From Cyanophora paradoxa (lineage: Eukaryota > Glaucocystophyceae > Cyanophorales > Cyanophoraceae), in the NCBI GenBank assembly GCA_004431415.1, contig QPMI01000440.1:1-41453 (forward strand): a stretch of 41,453 nt of DNA, in the 5' to 3' direction. Positions within the stretch are counted from its first letter, which is position 1, and each line of letters starts with the position of its first letter. The position numbers were made by a program, and so were the translations under genes. Below are positions 9,678 to 19,549 of this stretch, in pieces. A model generated the notes under the pieces. It saw nothing but the letters and a program-made list of their open reading frames with translations. It was not told where the DNA came from and made no database searches.

Positions 9678-11213
9678 TCATACACTTCGAATAAATGCAC
9701 CTGTGACATCCACTCTCATAGTTGGGCATTTATATATACAATTGGATAAATACGAATAAACTTGTCCTCAGAGGGTAGCCAATATAGAAAACGTCTTTAA
9801 TAGAGGTGGGATACCCAGAACTGTATGAGACATCACCACTGTTATGGCATTATTAATTGTTTCACACATGAACACTCTATTCACACTTCATACTTGATAA
9901 ATGACCAGGAAACACCATCTTGTGAGGTTGCAACATTGAAGGTCTTAACAAAGGCATTGGTCACACCAGACCCATATGCAATTATAGATGCTACCTCATA
10001 TATATATGGGAAGGATACTTGGAGATACTCAGTGGGAACACTCCATATCCCATCAGGAGCAGATGCATTTGCCTCCCAACCTGTTAAAGAAGGTCTTGCT
10101 TTAAATGCCTCCCTTCCAATTTTTGATGATGAAGCAGTGAAAGCACCATCTGATAGAAGATACCAGTTAGCATCAATGGGAGGTATGTTATTCAGAGTTG
10201 ATGATATATAGAACCTTGCAGGGTTCTTGATTTCATAATTTGCAACCAGTAAATCACAGAGTCTATCAATCATCACAGTGTTTGCTGCTATATACATTTC
10301 GGTTGCATCTATCATATCAGGGATCTTAGAGGTATCATCCAGGGAGTTTACTATGGTCTTTGGAAGTGGGACAGAGAGTCTATAATATCTTGCATATCCC
10401 TGATCATCATTATATGGGAGAAACTCTTGCATCTTTTCCAGGGCTGAGAGTTCACTTGCAGCCATCAACATATTAATTAATGGACTCCCAGAGGTCGAAG
10501 CAATCCATGAGAGAATGCCCCAGCTGTTGACATCTTCATAGGAATATCCCACATTTGGGGCATCTGTTTCATTGACCTCACCACAGGATATACTGATCAC
10601 AATTATATCATCATCATCATCATAGATCTTTTTAGCATGGCTGTAACCACATACACTGGGATTGTTGTTACCTGATATTGCACCATCAATTAGAGACATC
10701 CCATCATAGTTCACAGGTGAGAAGTAAGTAGGTGCAGCAGAGGTGGATCTTGCAGCAATCTTGCTGGGGATGGATTTGTAGGAATTATCATTGGTGATAA
10801 AGATGGGCTTCATGCTCACAGTGTCAAAACTGGTGATCACCACATCTTTCAGAGAGTCTTGAATGAGAGACTCACCAGTAACAGTGAGAATGGCTGTCTC
10901 CAATGGGGTCACATCATACTTGGTGTTGAAGAGGGCATTATCTATTATATTTCGGGGATTTGCAAAGATTAAAGGCAGTTGATTGAGATAAGTGGAATGC
11001 AAATCGGTTGCAGTGAGTTTAGGTTCGTTTGGAAATTCGGGATTTTTCACATTGAGACCAATAGCAATTATCCCACCAGTGGATGTACCACTCACCAGGT
11101 CAACAAGGTCAATTACTCTTTTTCCTGTTCGAGTTTCGATTTCTTTTAGCAATCTCGTAATAATTATACCACGAGCTCCCCACCTGAGAGACTGAGAATT
11201 ACACGAAGGGGCA
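9678..11213 (-). CDS. Patatin-like phospholipase with C-terminal discoidin (F5/8 type C) domain, frameshifted at both ends
   Basis: The start is ATG 11213, after GTAAAGTAAAG. The Gly-rich oxyanion loop typical of patatins lies at about 11,170-11,185 but is split from the rest by loss of a G in a homopolymer near 11,178. The nucleophile elbow GTSTGG (Ser, about 11,083) and the catalytic Asp in DGAISG (about 10,690) are in the intact frame 9,881-11,152. After the hydrolase, from about 10,110, comes a discoidin-like domain containing TGWEAN, YLQVSF and SQDGVSW; its expected C-terminal strands can be traced in other frames (FIRIYP near 9,750; MRVDVTGAF near 9,710) to a TGA at 9,678-9,680. Patatins cleave acyl chains from membrane lipids; a discoidin module would target glycans or phospholipids. 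In a virus-like element this could serve membrane penetration or exit, which is inference. Confidence 0.85.
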
Positions 11214-11263
11214 TCTTTACTTTACTCAAATTTAATAAATCTCTATAAGTAAAGTGAACAGGG
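11214..11263. promoter_or_regulatory. Compact divergent promoter region between patatin and long fibre gene
   Basis: Only 50 bp separate the two divergent starts. The interval is nearly symmetric: CTTTACTTTACTC on one side and TAAGTAAAG on the other, with an AT-rich centre. Each gene therefore reads a (T)AAGTAAAG-type element shortly before its ATG. The element resembles sequences before the starts at 3438, 6887 and 14,614. Confidence 0.5.
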
Positions 11264-14200
11264 ATGAGTTTCAATTACCCAGCAAACCTGCAAACCATTC
11301 CCTCATCAGGAAGAGGGAAGGCAGATAACAAACATGTAAATTTCGATAACTTGACAGCCAGAGGGTCAATCTCAATTGACCACAGTGCAGATGAACCCTC
11401 AAAGACTCACCCAAGAATGCATGCACTTTCAATAAACGAAATGGATCCCGAAAAAGAGGATGTGAGTGTTGCTTTCAGCATGGGAAATGTGAAATCGAAT
11501 CAGGTAGCCCAGATTAAAGCAACCAGGAGCAGACCAAGAAAACTGAAAACCAGTGGAACCCATCCAGATATTCCAACTCGATTCGATAGTGGTAGGTTAA
11601 TATTCAATGTTCAAAATGAGAAGGGTGGGCATCAGAGTGGTTTAAGAATCTATAATGAAGGATCAAATGCAATTGCACAAATTCCCGAAATATTACAGAT
11701 AGCCCCCCATGGAGAAACCAACAAAATCGAGTTCACTAACAATGTTTATCCAAGGGATATTGTGGCGAATTCGGCTTCTAATGCACAATTCGGTTTCCAA
11801 CTACCTGGTGATACAGCAAAGAATAAGGCGTCTATCACTGTCAACAGTAGCCCCACTCAACCAGTAACAGTTCATTTACACCCAGACCTTGTCGAAATGG
11901 ATAGGCACCTTTTACCTTTGGTCACCAACACCAAAGATCTTGGTATCAGAACCAGGCAATGGCGAAATATCCATGGAAGCAATGTGTATGCAAATGGTGA
12001 GAAACTGGTAAGTGAGAAGACCATAAGAGAGATCTTTGAATATTATGGACCTAATGGACCTGTCCCAGTTCCCTTTCCTCTTCCATGGGATCCACCAGAT
12101 TTAACACCCAAAAAGCAACCAGGAAGAGAGTATACAGCAGATGAGACAGTTCCCTTTGGGCAGCACATTGTGAGTTGGGAGCAGGTTCGAAATAAACCGA
12201 TAATTGAACCAAGAAAGCAAATTGATGAGCAATATTTACCTCCCGAAATCGATATATTGGAGCTTGATGATTACTACTTCGTCCCAGATGAGGAGGAATA
12301 CCTACCAGACGGTTTTGACCCACAGGAATATGAGTATGATCAATATGACCCAATGAGGAAGAGTATTTACCAGATGGTTTAGATCCACAAGAGTATGAAT
12401 ATGAGCAGAATTATGAACCCCATGAGGAATATTTAGCAGATGGTCTCGAACCACCAGTTGTGGATTATGAGCAACCATATGAACCCATGAAGAATTATTA
12501 CCAGATGGATTTCGCCCAGAGATTTGGGAATTCTTCCCAGATTGGGAGCAGATCAACAATAAACCAGCCAGATTTCCACCAGAGGATCACAACCATGACT
12601 GGGATGAGATATTAGGTAAACCAGACAAATTCCACCAGAGGATCACAGGCATGACTGGGGTGATATTGATGGAAAACCAGAAGAGTTTCCACCAGAAGAT
12701 CACAGACATAAATGGAGCGAAATAGATGAACAACCAAAATTCGCATCAGCAGGTGATGATTTCGACACCTTACATGGTGTTACTCTCTACCAAAGTAATA
12801 TCATACCAGAGAGATTAAGATTAGATGAATATTACCTGAATCTCAAAGGAATAGATGCAGGAACCAAATGCAGGGTGAATTATACATCAGACCCCTACAA
12901 GGATGCAGATAATTGCAGCAGGCGGAAATTTCGGTTTGATGGACACCAAACCAGGTATCTATTTAACCAGTTACTATGCAGATGACATCCCAATGACAGG
13001 AGGATTGATCTCTCTACCATCTGATCCAGCAAACTATGATGACAAAGATGCAGCAATCCAAATTAATGTAACTGATGTTAGTGACTTAGATAGTTCAAGA
13101 CCCAAATTAATATTCAGCAGAGAGAGATTGTTACCCAATGCTCTCATTGGAAATCGAGATGACTACAAGAGATGCGAAATCTCATGGATAAAAACGAATT
13201 ATAATGGTGGAGTTGGTGAGGGAGTTTTAGAAATCAATCAAAGGGCAGCAGCAAAGAATATTCACAATGAGACCATATCAAGAGTGGTAACAGAGGATTA
13301 CCTTCAAGCCCAAAACTACATAGATGAAACAGAACTGAATACAATTATTGCAGGTATTAATATTGGTGTGACAGGTGATTACCTCCTCTCACAGGTGGAA
13401 TAATTGATGGAACAGTGACAGCATGTAACTTCTTTGTCCACACTGAAAGTAATCAAACCTTCCCAGTTGTACATCCAGGAGGTGAGTATGAGATCCCAGA
13501 TGATCCAGCTATTATGCCCATTAAGATTGACCTACCTTCTGATTATGTTGGAAGGGGTGAACTGAAAACGATCTCTTTCACAGGAGATTATAATGATCTC
13601 CTCAATAAACCCACCCCATCCAATTTACACCCTGTTGCATACTCAGGTAGTTTCCTTGATCTGAATAATAGATCACACACCCACACAAAGGCAGAAATTA
13701 TAGATTTTGCACACACTCACACCAAATCCCAGATAACAGATTTTGCTCACTTCCACACCAGAGCAGATATCACGAATTTCGCTCACACTCATTTTAAATC
13801 TGAAATCACAGATTTCGCACACACTCACACAAAGTCACAGATAACAGATTTGCACACACTCACACCAAAGGAGAGATTACAGACTTTGCTCACACCCATG
13901 TAAAGAGTGAGATAACAGATTTTGCACACACTCACACCAAAGGTGAGATTACAGACTTTGCTCATACTCATACTAAGTCTCAAATTACAGATTTTGCTCA
14001 CACACACCTTTGGGGAGATATTACAGATCGACCTACTCTTGATCCATTCACAGCAACCACTATTAGAGCCAACAACACGATGTATGTAGGATCAGGTCAG
14101 ATTGTAGAACCAGCAGGACCTATGTTTGAAGAAACATGGTTCTTCCACAATTCGCAGAATTACTTTGATAAAACCTTACTTGTTCGTGGAAATGCATATG

Positions 14201-14594
14201 CAAGGAATTTCTATGCTATGAACCCTCAAATAATGCGACCATCAGTCGATGCATTACAGAAGCAGATCTTTCCAGTCAACTCAATGCATATTTTAATGGG
14301 AAAATTCAAGCAGGTAAGTATGTTTACACTACTCCTGTTTTAAATTACAATAATCTATATGTGTTCAATCTTACTATCTATTTTACCAATGCCTTTGCTT
14401 CTCCTCCTGTTGTTACAGCAACTGTAAGGCATGAAGGACAAGAACCAAATTATCAAGTAACTCCCGTCATTTTTACTGTGAACCTGTTGAATGTTTACAG
14501 TAACTATTTCACTTGTGAACTTTTCACTGATCCATATGCAATGAATAATTCATCCAAAACTGTAACAATCCATTACATTGCTGTCGCAATTTAA
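11264..14594 (+). CDS. Long phage-like fibre protein with several repeat shafts and a lectin-like tip (frameshifted)
   Basis: The frame from ATG 11264 is intact to 12,382. Its N-terminal 230 residues resemble a tail-fibre adaptor, followed by acidic Tyr-rich repeats (EEEYLPDGFDPQEYE, about 12,290-12,480). Then come repeats with W, KP and PPEDHNHDW (about 12,530-12,730), a globular part (12,903-13,400), a turn like PLTGG near 13,388, and YNDLLNKP-type phage shaft repeats at 13,590-13,660. Ten 12-residue HTHTKSQITDFA repeats (13,670-14,030) precede the C-terminus. The last part (about 14,290-14,594) has strands resembling an H-type lectin or phage receptor-binding tip. Breaks lie near 12,355, 12,480, 12,640, 12,900, 13,385, 13,850 and 14,310. 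Likely a trimeric surface fibre that binds host cells; role inferred from these families. Confidence 0.78.
13670..14030 (+). repeat. Ten-unit 36-bp coding repeat (HTHTKSQITDFA) in the fibre shaft
   Basis: About ten consecutive 12-residue units of the form H-T-H-x-K-x-x-I-T-D-F-A. His-Thr-His spaced by 12 residues is typical of phage tail-fibre shafts, where such His may coordinate metal in a trimer. One unit carries a frame break near 13,850. The inverted arm carries the same repeats to the window edge at 41,453. Confidence 0.85.
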
Positions 14595-14613
14595 CTATTT
14601 GATTAATATAAAG

Positions 14614-15680
14614 ATGACCTCTCTATTAGAAATCCCAAACTATGAACTTGCAGCCAAATCACTGCACAGCACCTCTCATGGAGTAGTTGATTCAACCCCT
14701 GGGTATATTTGTACTGAAACTTCAAGTAATACCTCTTTCACAGAGAATAATATACTCAGAGTCAAAGAAATTCGATGTGATAGGAATGGAGGCAAGATAA
14801 GAACCACAGGAATTATTATCTCGAATAAAAATCAGGTTCAAGCAGGTCAAGTAGTCCAGATTCAGCAATATATGATAATGTAGGTGGATTTACCACAGCA
14901 CAGATAGTTTCTTTTGGTAACACAAGTAATACTTCCGCTCTTGTAGTCAAGAGTGGAGGAGCATACTTTGGAGAGGCATTAAAGGTGAATGGAACAGTAA
15001 CAGCATCCATACTAAATGCTGGAAGTGGAATGTTTGAGAGTCCAATAAATTTTGAGGGTGGATATAATGCGAGTAGTTTTTCAGTTGGTGTTGGTGTCTT
15101 TTCCACAATGTTAAACACACCTGAAATTGAATCATCGAATGCACTCAATATCAAGAGAAATGCAGTGGTTACAGCAACCATAAACAATGTTTCCCCTTCA
15201 ATAAATCTAATTAAATATCTGAAAGCTCCTCACCCTCGGTTTTGTATTGTAAATTATTCAACATCAGCAGTTACTGTGGGAACCACATCAACAGCAAGAA
15301 GATTCGCTTTTAACAGAACTCTTGTGGATGCAAGCAATAATATCACATTATCCACAGGCACCTTTACAGCACCTGTGTCCGGAATTTATAGATTCTTCTT
15401 CATTGTTCAAATGTCAACAGCTTCATCAACAGGGGAGTGTAGAGTTGCATTTAGAAAGAATGATTTGGCTCTTTCCCCTCAATCGGTTCAAGAATTTTCA
15501 ACTTACAATGGAAGGCGAAGTGTTCATATGGAGGCTTCTTTTGCTGTATATGCGAACGAATTTGTGAATGTTATACAAACCTGGACATCGTCCATGCAAT
15601 ATGATGCTACAATACAAGGTATTACCTGTTTTGGGGGCATCTCATCAGTAGATTATAAACTTTTTGTTGGGAATTTATAG
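14614..15680 (+). CDS. Fibre-family protein with conserved N-terminal anchor and C1q-like head
   Basis: Start ATG 14614 after AATATAAAG; stop TAG 15678-15680, directly followed by the next ATG. A single frame change near 14,850-14,870 separates the N-terminal about 80 residues from the rest. The N-terminus (LHSTSHGVVDSTPGYICTET, then VKEIRCDRNGGKIRTTGI) is shared with the genes at 15,681, 17,021 and 30,047. The C-terminal about 140 residues (from about 15,240) match a C1q/TNF-like jelly roll: FTAPVSGIYRFFF near 15,361, then alternating strands to the end. C1q-like heads are trimeric binding domains also seen at tips of viral and phage fibres. Likely receptor-binding fibre; the N-terminus may anchor it to a capsid vertex (inference). 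Confidence 0.75.
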
Positions 15681-16701
15681 ATGGCTACCCAAATTGCAGT
15701 TCCTGTTTTCTGTTATGCAGCACCTAAATTGCATCAACTGAACCACACAGTTACAGATGCTATTCCCGGGTTTATTTGCACAGAAACCACAGGAGCAGAT
15801 TCGTTTACTCAAAATTCGATTATCAGATGCAAGGAGATTCGATGTGATAGAAATGCTGGAAAAATAAGAACCACACAATTAATCGTAAGTAACAAGAATC
15901 AGGTGTTAACAGGTGGTGTAGTTGCTGATGCAGCTATTTATGATGATGCAGGTGGGTGACCACACCACAGATTGTTACTTTTGATGGGACAGAAAATAAT
16001 GCAGCACTTGTAGTTAAATCAGGTGGAGCATGGATAGGTTCGGGAGCTTTTGTGAATGGAACACTCTCAGCTGCAAACGTCTCAATTTCAGGCCAAACGA
16101 CATTTACAGGTGTTGTGAATGCAAATGGTGGTCTTTTTGTTCCTACTTATACAGTCCTGTGATGACCACAACCACAAAGATTCAAACACCTGAAATAGAT
16201 ACAGGAGCAAATGTAGATCTCATTCTGAAACGCAATAGCACAGAAGTCGCACGAATTGATGCAGGGGGTCTTACAATCGCAGCAAACTTTTATTTGAAGC
16301 AAGAAACCCAACCTCGATTTTGTGTTGGGTTTGGTGTAGCAACAAGAAGTGGAGTATATGGGCGTCTTACTAATTGGTTGCATGAATTCTTTGATAATAC
16401 CAACTCATTTGATGTAGTAGAAGGGAAATTCACAGCGCCTATAAGTGGAGATTATAGATTCTCTCTTAATTCTTATAGTATTGTTACCTCATCTGTGAGT
16501 GTAGATCTGAAAGTAAATGATCAGAATGTTTCAACAGAATTCAATTTCAGGGTAAACAACTCACAAACAGTAACCAACAAAACAATCATTTTGAGCGCAA
16601 TACTCAGACTTGGAGCCGGGGATAATGTCTCTATTTATGCTGTTGATACTTCCATTTCAGAATTCACAACGTTTAGTGGCGAATTGCTGAGCATAATTTA
16701 A
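15681..16701 (+). CDS. Second fibre-family protein with C1q-like head (frameshifted)
   Basis: The ATG at 15681 immediately follows the preceding TAG. The N-terminal domain (HTVTDAIPGFICTET, then CKEIRCDRNAGKIRTTQLIV) is clearly paralogous to that of the gene before it. A middle part with VKSGGAWIGSGAFVNG and repeated NGTLSAANVSISG resembles phage fibre beta-helical segments. The C-terminal head from about 16,310 (FTAPISGDYRFSLN near 16,429) is C1q-like and ends at TAA 16699-16701. Frames change near 15,955 and 16,155. The inverted copy at 38,477-39,494 shows different shifts, so this gene may be intact in reality. Confidence 0.75.
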
Positions 16702-16720
16702 TTTCTACAAGTAGTTTAGA

Positions 16721-16983
16721 ATGTCGAATATATACCAAGTAGTTCTGACTGATACCGAAAAGTTGGAATGGAATATTGCGCTGCTTCTGTTCAGGACTGG
16801 ATTGATAATGCTGCCCACAACAGGGCAAGAATCGCAATTGATGAGATTGTTCAGAAAGAGATCCAATCTTGCATCTCATCAGGAGTTCAGATACCAACCT
16901 CAAAGGAAGCGATTGTATTACAGGCATTCCAAAGGGGAACTGTAAAGAAAGGCATCGAGTATAACAATGTCACAGAAGAGTAG
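16721..16983 (+). CDS. Small protein resembling short phage tail-region proteins (one frameshift)
   Basis: The start is ATG 16721; a shift near 16,765 joins MSNIYQVVLTDTEKL to a frame containing SVQDWIDNAAHNRARIAIDE and ending at TAG 16981-16983, about 87 residues. The DWI-NA-NRARIAIDEIV pattern is familiar from short hypothetical proteins encoded near tail-fibre genes of tailed phages. I recall the pattern but cannot name a family with certainty. Sitting inside the fibre cluster, it could be an assembly factor or minor structural protein. Confidence 0.6.
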
Positions 16984-17020
16984 TGTACATTATTTTTCTT
17001 TCCTTCTTAGTAAAAGAAGC

Positions 17021-17863
17021 AATGGGTGAATATAATCGAGTTCAACTTCCAATATATTCCCTTGGATCCCTGCTATGCACTTTCGCCAGCATGAAGTTAA
17101 TGATGAGGTTCGTGGTTTAGAATCCACAGAGAGACCCAATTCCAATGGTAACTCTTTTGATAAGAATTCGATTATTCGAGTTAAAGAACTGAGAGCAGAC
17201 AAGAATTCGGTGTGGTTAAAACAACTCGACTCCTTGTCTCAAATGCGAACTTCTTCCAACCCACTAATGGAGGTCCTGATGCTTACAGTGTAGACCTGAA
17301 AGCCCTCGATTTTGACAAGAATTCTGCTGCTGTAACTGTGAGATCAGGTGGAGCATTTATTGGTGGTGGTTGCAGAGTTTCAGGTCAACTCTCCTCATCA
17401 ATTGCATACAATGATGTCCCAGATACTCTTGAACAGAATGTTGAAGACCCACAACGAATTCGATTATATATACCAGTTGCACAACAGCCAATTATTCAAT
17501 TTTACCAAGGTTATACTGTCACACTTGAAAACTCTGAATTGATTGAAGGAACCAAAAGAGTAATGAGAGGGCTGGTCATTCCTTCTGCAATGCTTTCTTT
17601 ATGTAGAGCCAACAATAACCAGCCAGGTCACAGATACAATTTCAGTGTTCAAGGATATGATCATTTCGGCACAGGGTTCTGTGTTTATAATAACAATTTC
17701 ACCTATGATCTGTTTGTTACAGATATTGGAAAATATACAATTACAGTTATGGGTATCAGAACAGATATAGCTGCTGTCTCAGCTCTAAGAGGTGTTACTC
17801 CTGATACTCTTTCTCAACAGGGTTTTACCAGGAACCAGATGTGATTGATAACCCAACCCATAA
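17021..17863 (+). CDS. Third fibre-family protein, shared N-terminus and different head
   Basis: Start ATG 17021; frames change near 17,090, 17,205 and 17,815, with the nominal stop TAA at 17,861-17,863. The N-terminal domain carries the family signature (DEVRGLESTERP, then IIRVKELRADKNS and KTTRLLVSNANF). Next is VRSGGAFIGGGCRVSGQL, then a beta-rich head without C1q signature (about 17,400-17,840). The last 150 bp are duplicated at 29,871-30,023 by the LINE target-site duplication, where the frame reads cleanly to the TAA. The inverted copy (37,314-38,156) keeps one frame for the entire head. Confidence 0.72.
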
Positions 17864-17917
17864 ATTATATATTACTTTAATGTAAAATGGCTGCCCCAGT
17901 AGAGCGAATTATTACAC
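17713..17917. repeat. Left copy of the LINE target-site duplication (205 bp)
   Basis: 17,713-17,917 (starting TTTGTTACAG, ending ATTATTACAC) reappears at 29,871-30,077. The copies differ only by two one-base homopolymer differences. The duplicated block covers the end of one fibre gene (stop at 17,861), the intergenic region, and the first ten codons of the next (ATG 17,887), which here run directly into the LINE poly(A) tract. Confidence 0.95.
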
Positions 17918-18229
17918 TTTTTTTTTTTTTCAGTAATCCCTAGTGTATTAGGGGACTGGTGCCCCAAGTTGACAAACAGCTAATGCTATCTGCCTACCCT
18001 AGGCCTAAGCCTACAAACACACGACAAGTCTAGCTTACCTCCCCCCTATTGGGTCTCCAGCTAGACTAACCCCGAGGGAATCTCCCTACTGCGAGCCCTA
18101 CCCCCTAAGGCCACTCTTGCGGCCCTCGGTGGGGCCTCCCCCAGCGGCCGCGCGAGCGCGGCCATTGGGGGGTGGGGTTGGGGTGGGGAGCTGGGCCGGA
18201 GAGTTTATTGGGGCAGGGCCCCGGAGGAT
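17918..18229 (-). other. LINE 3' untranslated region and poly(A) tail
   Basis: Thirteen consecutive T on the plus strand (17,918-17,930) are the 3' poly(A). The following 300 bp have no good reverse-strand frame and form a less GC-extreme segment than the rest of the LINE, consistent with a 3' UTR. Confidence 0.7.
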
Positions 18230-19342
18230 TTAATTGCGCACCGCCTCTGCGGTGCGAGCGCCGCCGGGCGCGGGCCCCCGGGGAGGGTTGGGGCCCCCAT
18301 CCGGCGGCGGGTCCCGCCCTGCAGGCTGCCAGCGGCGTGGCAGCCTGCACCTGCGCGGGCGGGACCGGACCTGGCGCAGGCAGGCAGGCCACGCCCGAGG
18401 GGCCTGCTCTCCTCCAGGAGTGGGCCTCTCAAGCGCGAGCGTGGCGTCAGCCCGGCGCGCGCGGGCAGGGAGTGCACACTTTGGGCTCAGGGTCTGTAGC
18501 CCAGCGGGGAGAGGCGAAGATGAGGAGGGACTGGATGAGGTCGCCGCGGTGGAGCAGGGGTGGTACTTGGGGGCAGAGAAGGGGTACGGGGCTCGGTGGA
18601 GGCGGCGGTGACGGCCCAGGGGTGTAGGCAGAGGGGACATCGGTCTGGGGGCGGGAGTGCCTCGGGGTGGAGCTGGCGCGCGCGGGCGGAAAACTCGAAT
18701 GGGGGCGGTGGTGCGGGGACCGAGGGCGGTGCCGGCGGTGGTGGGGGGCCCGGCGGCGGGGGCGCGGGCTGGCGGGGCGGGGGCCGGTCTTGCGGTTCGA
18801 CGGGTGACGGCGGTGTGGGGGGTCAGAGAGGCTCGCCGAGGCGGGGGAGTCCGGGGGGGGGCGGTCCTGTGGATCAGGGGCTGGGACAGCCGGACCTGCA
18901 CGTCGGGCTCCGCGGTCTCCACGTGCAAGAAGATTGTTGCGGGCGGAGGTGAAGCCGGCCGAGTCACGGAGGGCGGCCAGCTCACGCTCGCGGCGCGTGA
19001 GGCGGCGGGGTAGCGGGGCTGGGCTGCGGGGAGGGGGAGGAGGCTGGGGGGTGTGGGGGGGAGGGGGCTGGGGGGGAAGGGGGGGGGAGACGGGGCCGGG
19101 GGACGGTGGAGGGGCCGGTCGGGCGGGCGAGGGGGAGGGGGCCGGGGGTGGCGGAGGGTCCGCTGGGGGCGGGGGCGGCGGGGAGTCCGGAGGGGGAGGG
19201 GGCAGTTGCGAGTCGGGGCCGGGGAGAACGGGGGAGAGACCGACCGCGGACCGGAAGTAGGATTGGAGGGGGCGCATCGCCACGGTCGTCCCTCTGCCGC
19301 GGCCTTTGCCGCGGCCCTTACCGGGTCGAGCTGTGCCGGCAC
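18230..19342 (-). CDS. Proline-rich C-terminal region of the LINE polyprotein (frame uncertain)
   Basis: The plus strand is extremely G-rich, so the reverse strand gives Pro/Ala/Arg-rich products in more than one frame. One open frame spans 19,342-18,230 (ends TAA) and another 19,283-18,447. The second contains a natural-looking non-repetitive segment, RRERELAALRDSAGFTSARN (about 18,980-18,920), the first a comparable one in the same DNA, so I cannot choose. It probably forms a disordered tail after the protease domain, or in part is untranslated. Long G runs also make base-calling unreliable here. Confidence 0.45.
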   Translation of the reverse strand: MPAQLDPVRAAAKAAAEGRPWRCAPSNPTSGPRSVSPPFSPAPTRNCPLPLRTPRRPRPQRTLRHPRPPPPRPPDRPLHRPPAPSPPPFPPSPLPPTPPSLLPLPAAQPRYPAASRAASVSWPPSVTRPASPPPATIFLHVETAEPDVQVRLSQPLIHRTAPPRTPPPRRASLTPHTAVTRRTARPAPAPPARAPAAGPPTTAGTALGPRTTAPIRVFRPRAPAPPRGTPAPRPMSPLPTPLGRHRRLHRAPYPFSAPKYHPCSTAATSSSPSSSSPLPAGLQTLSPKCALPARARRADATLALERPTPGGEQAPRAWPACLRQVRSRPRRCRLPRRWQPAGRDPPPDGGPNPPRGPAPGGARTAEAVRN

Positions 19343-19549
19343 CTAGTCGGGAGGAAGGGCCTGTCGCCTCCGGTCGGCCTGTCGGAGGTGGGCGAGGCGA
19401 GGCGGGGGGCGGGGCGGGGCGTGGGGGGGGCGGGGGGTCCGGGGCTCGCGGCGGCGGGGGTGGAGCCGGAGCCGGAGGGGGCTGGGGCGGACCTCTGGGG
19501 CCGGGTCCGGGTGCTGGGGGCCGTTGGCTTGTGGCTAGGATTCGGGTGA

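Noticed and set aside
9825-10211. Plus-strand 128-codon frame
   Set aside because: Opposite strand to the patatin-discoidin domain, no recognisable content.
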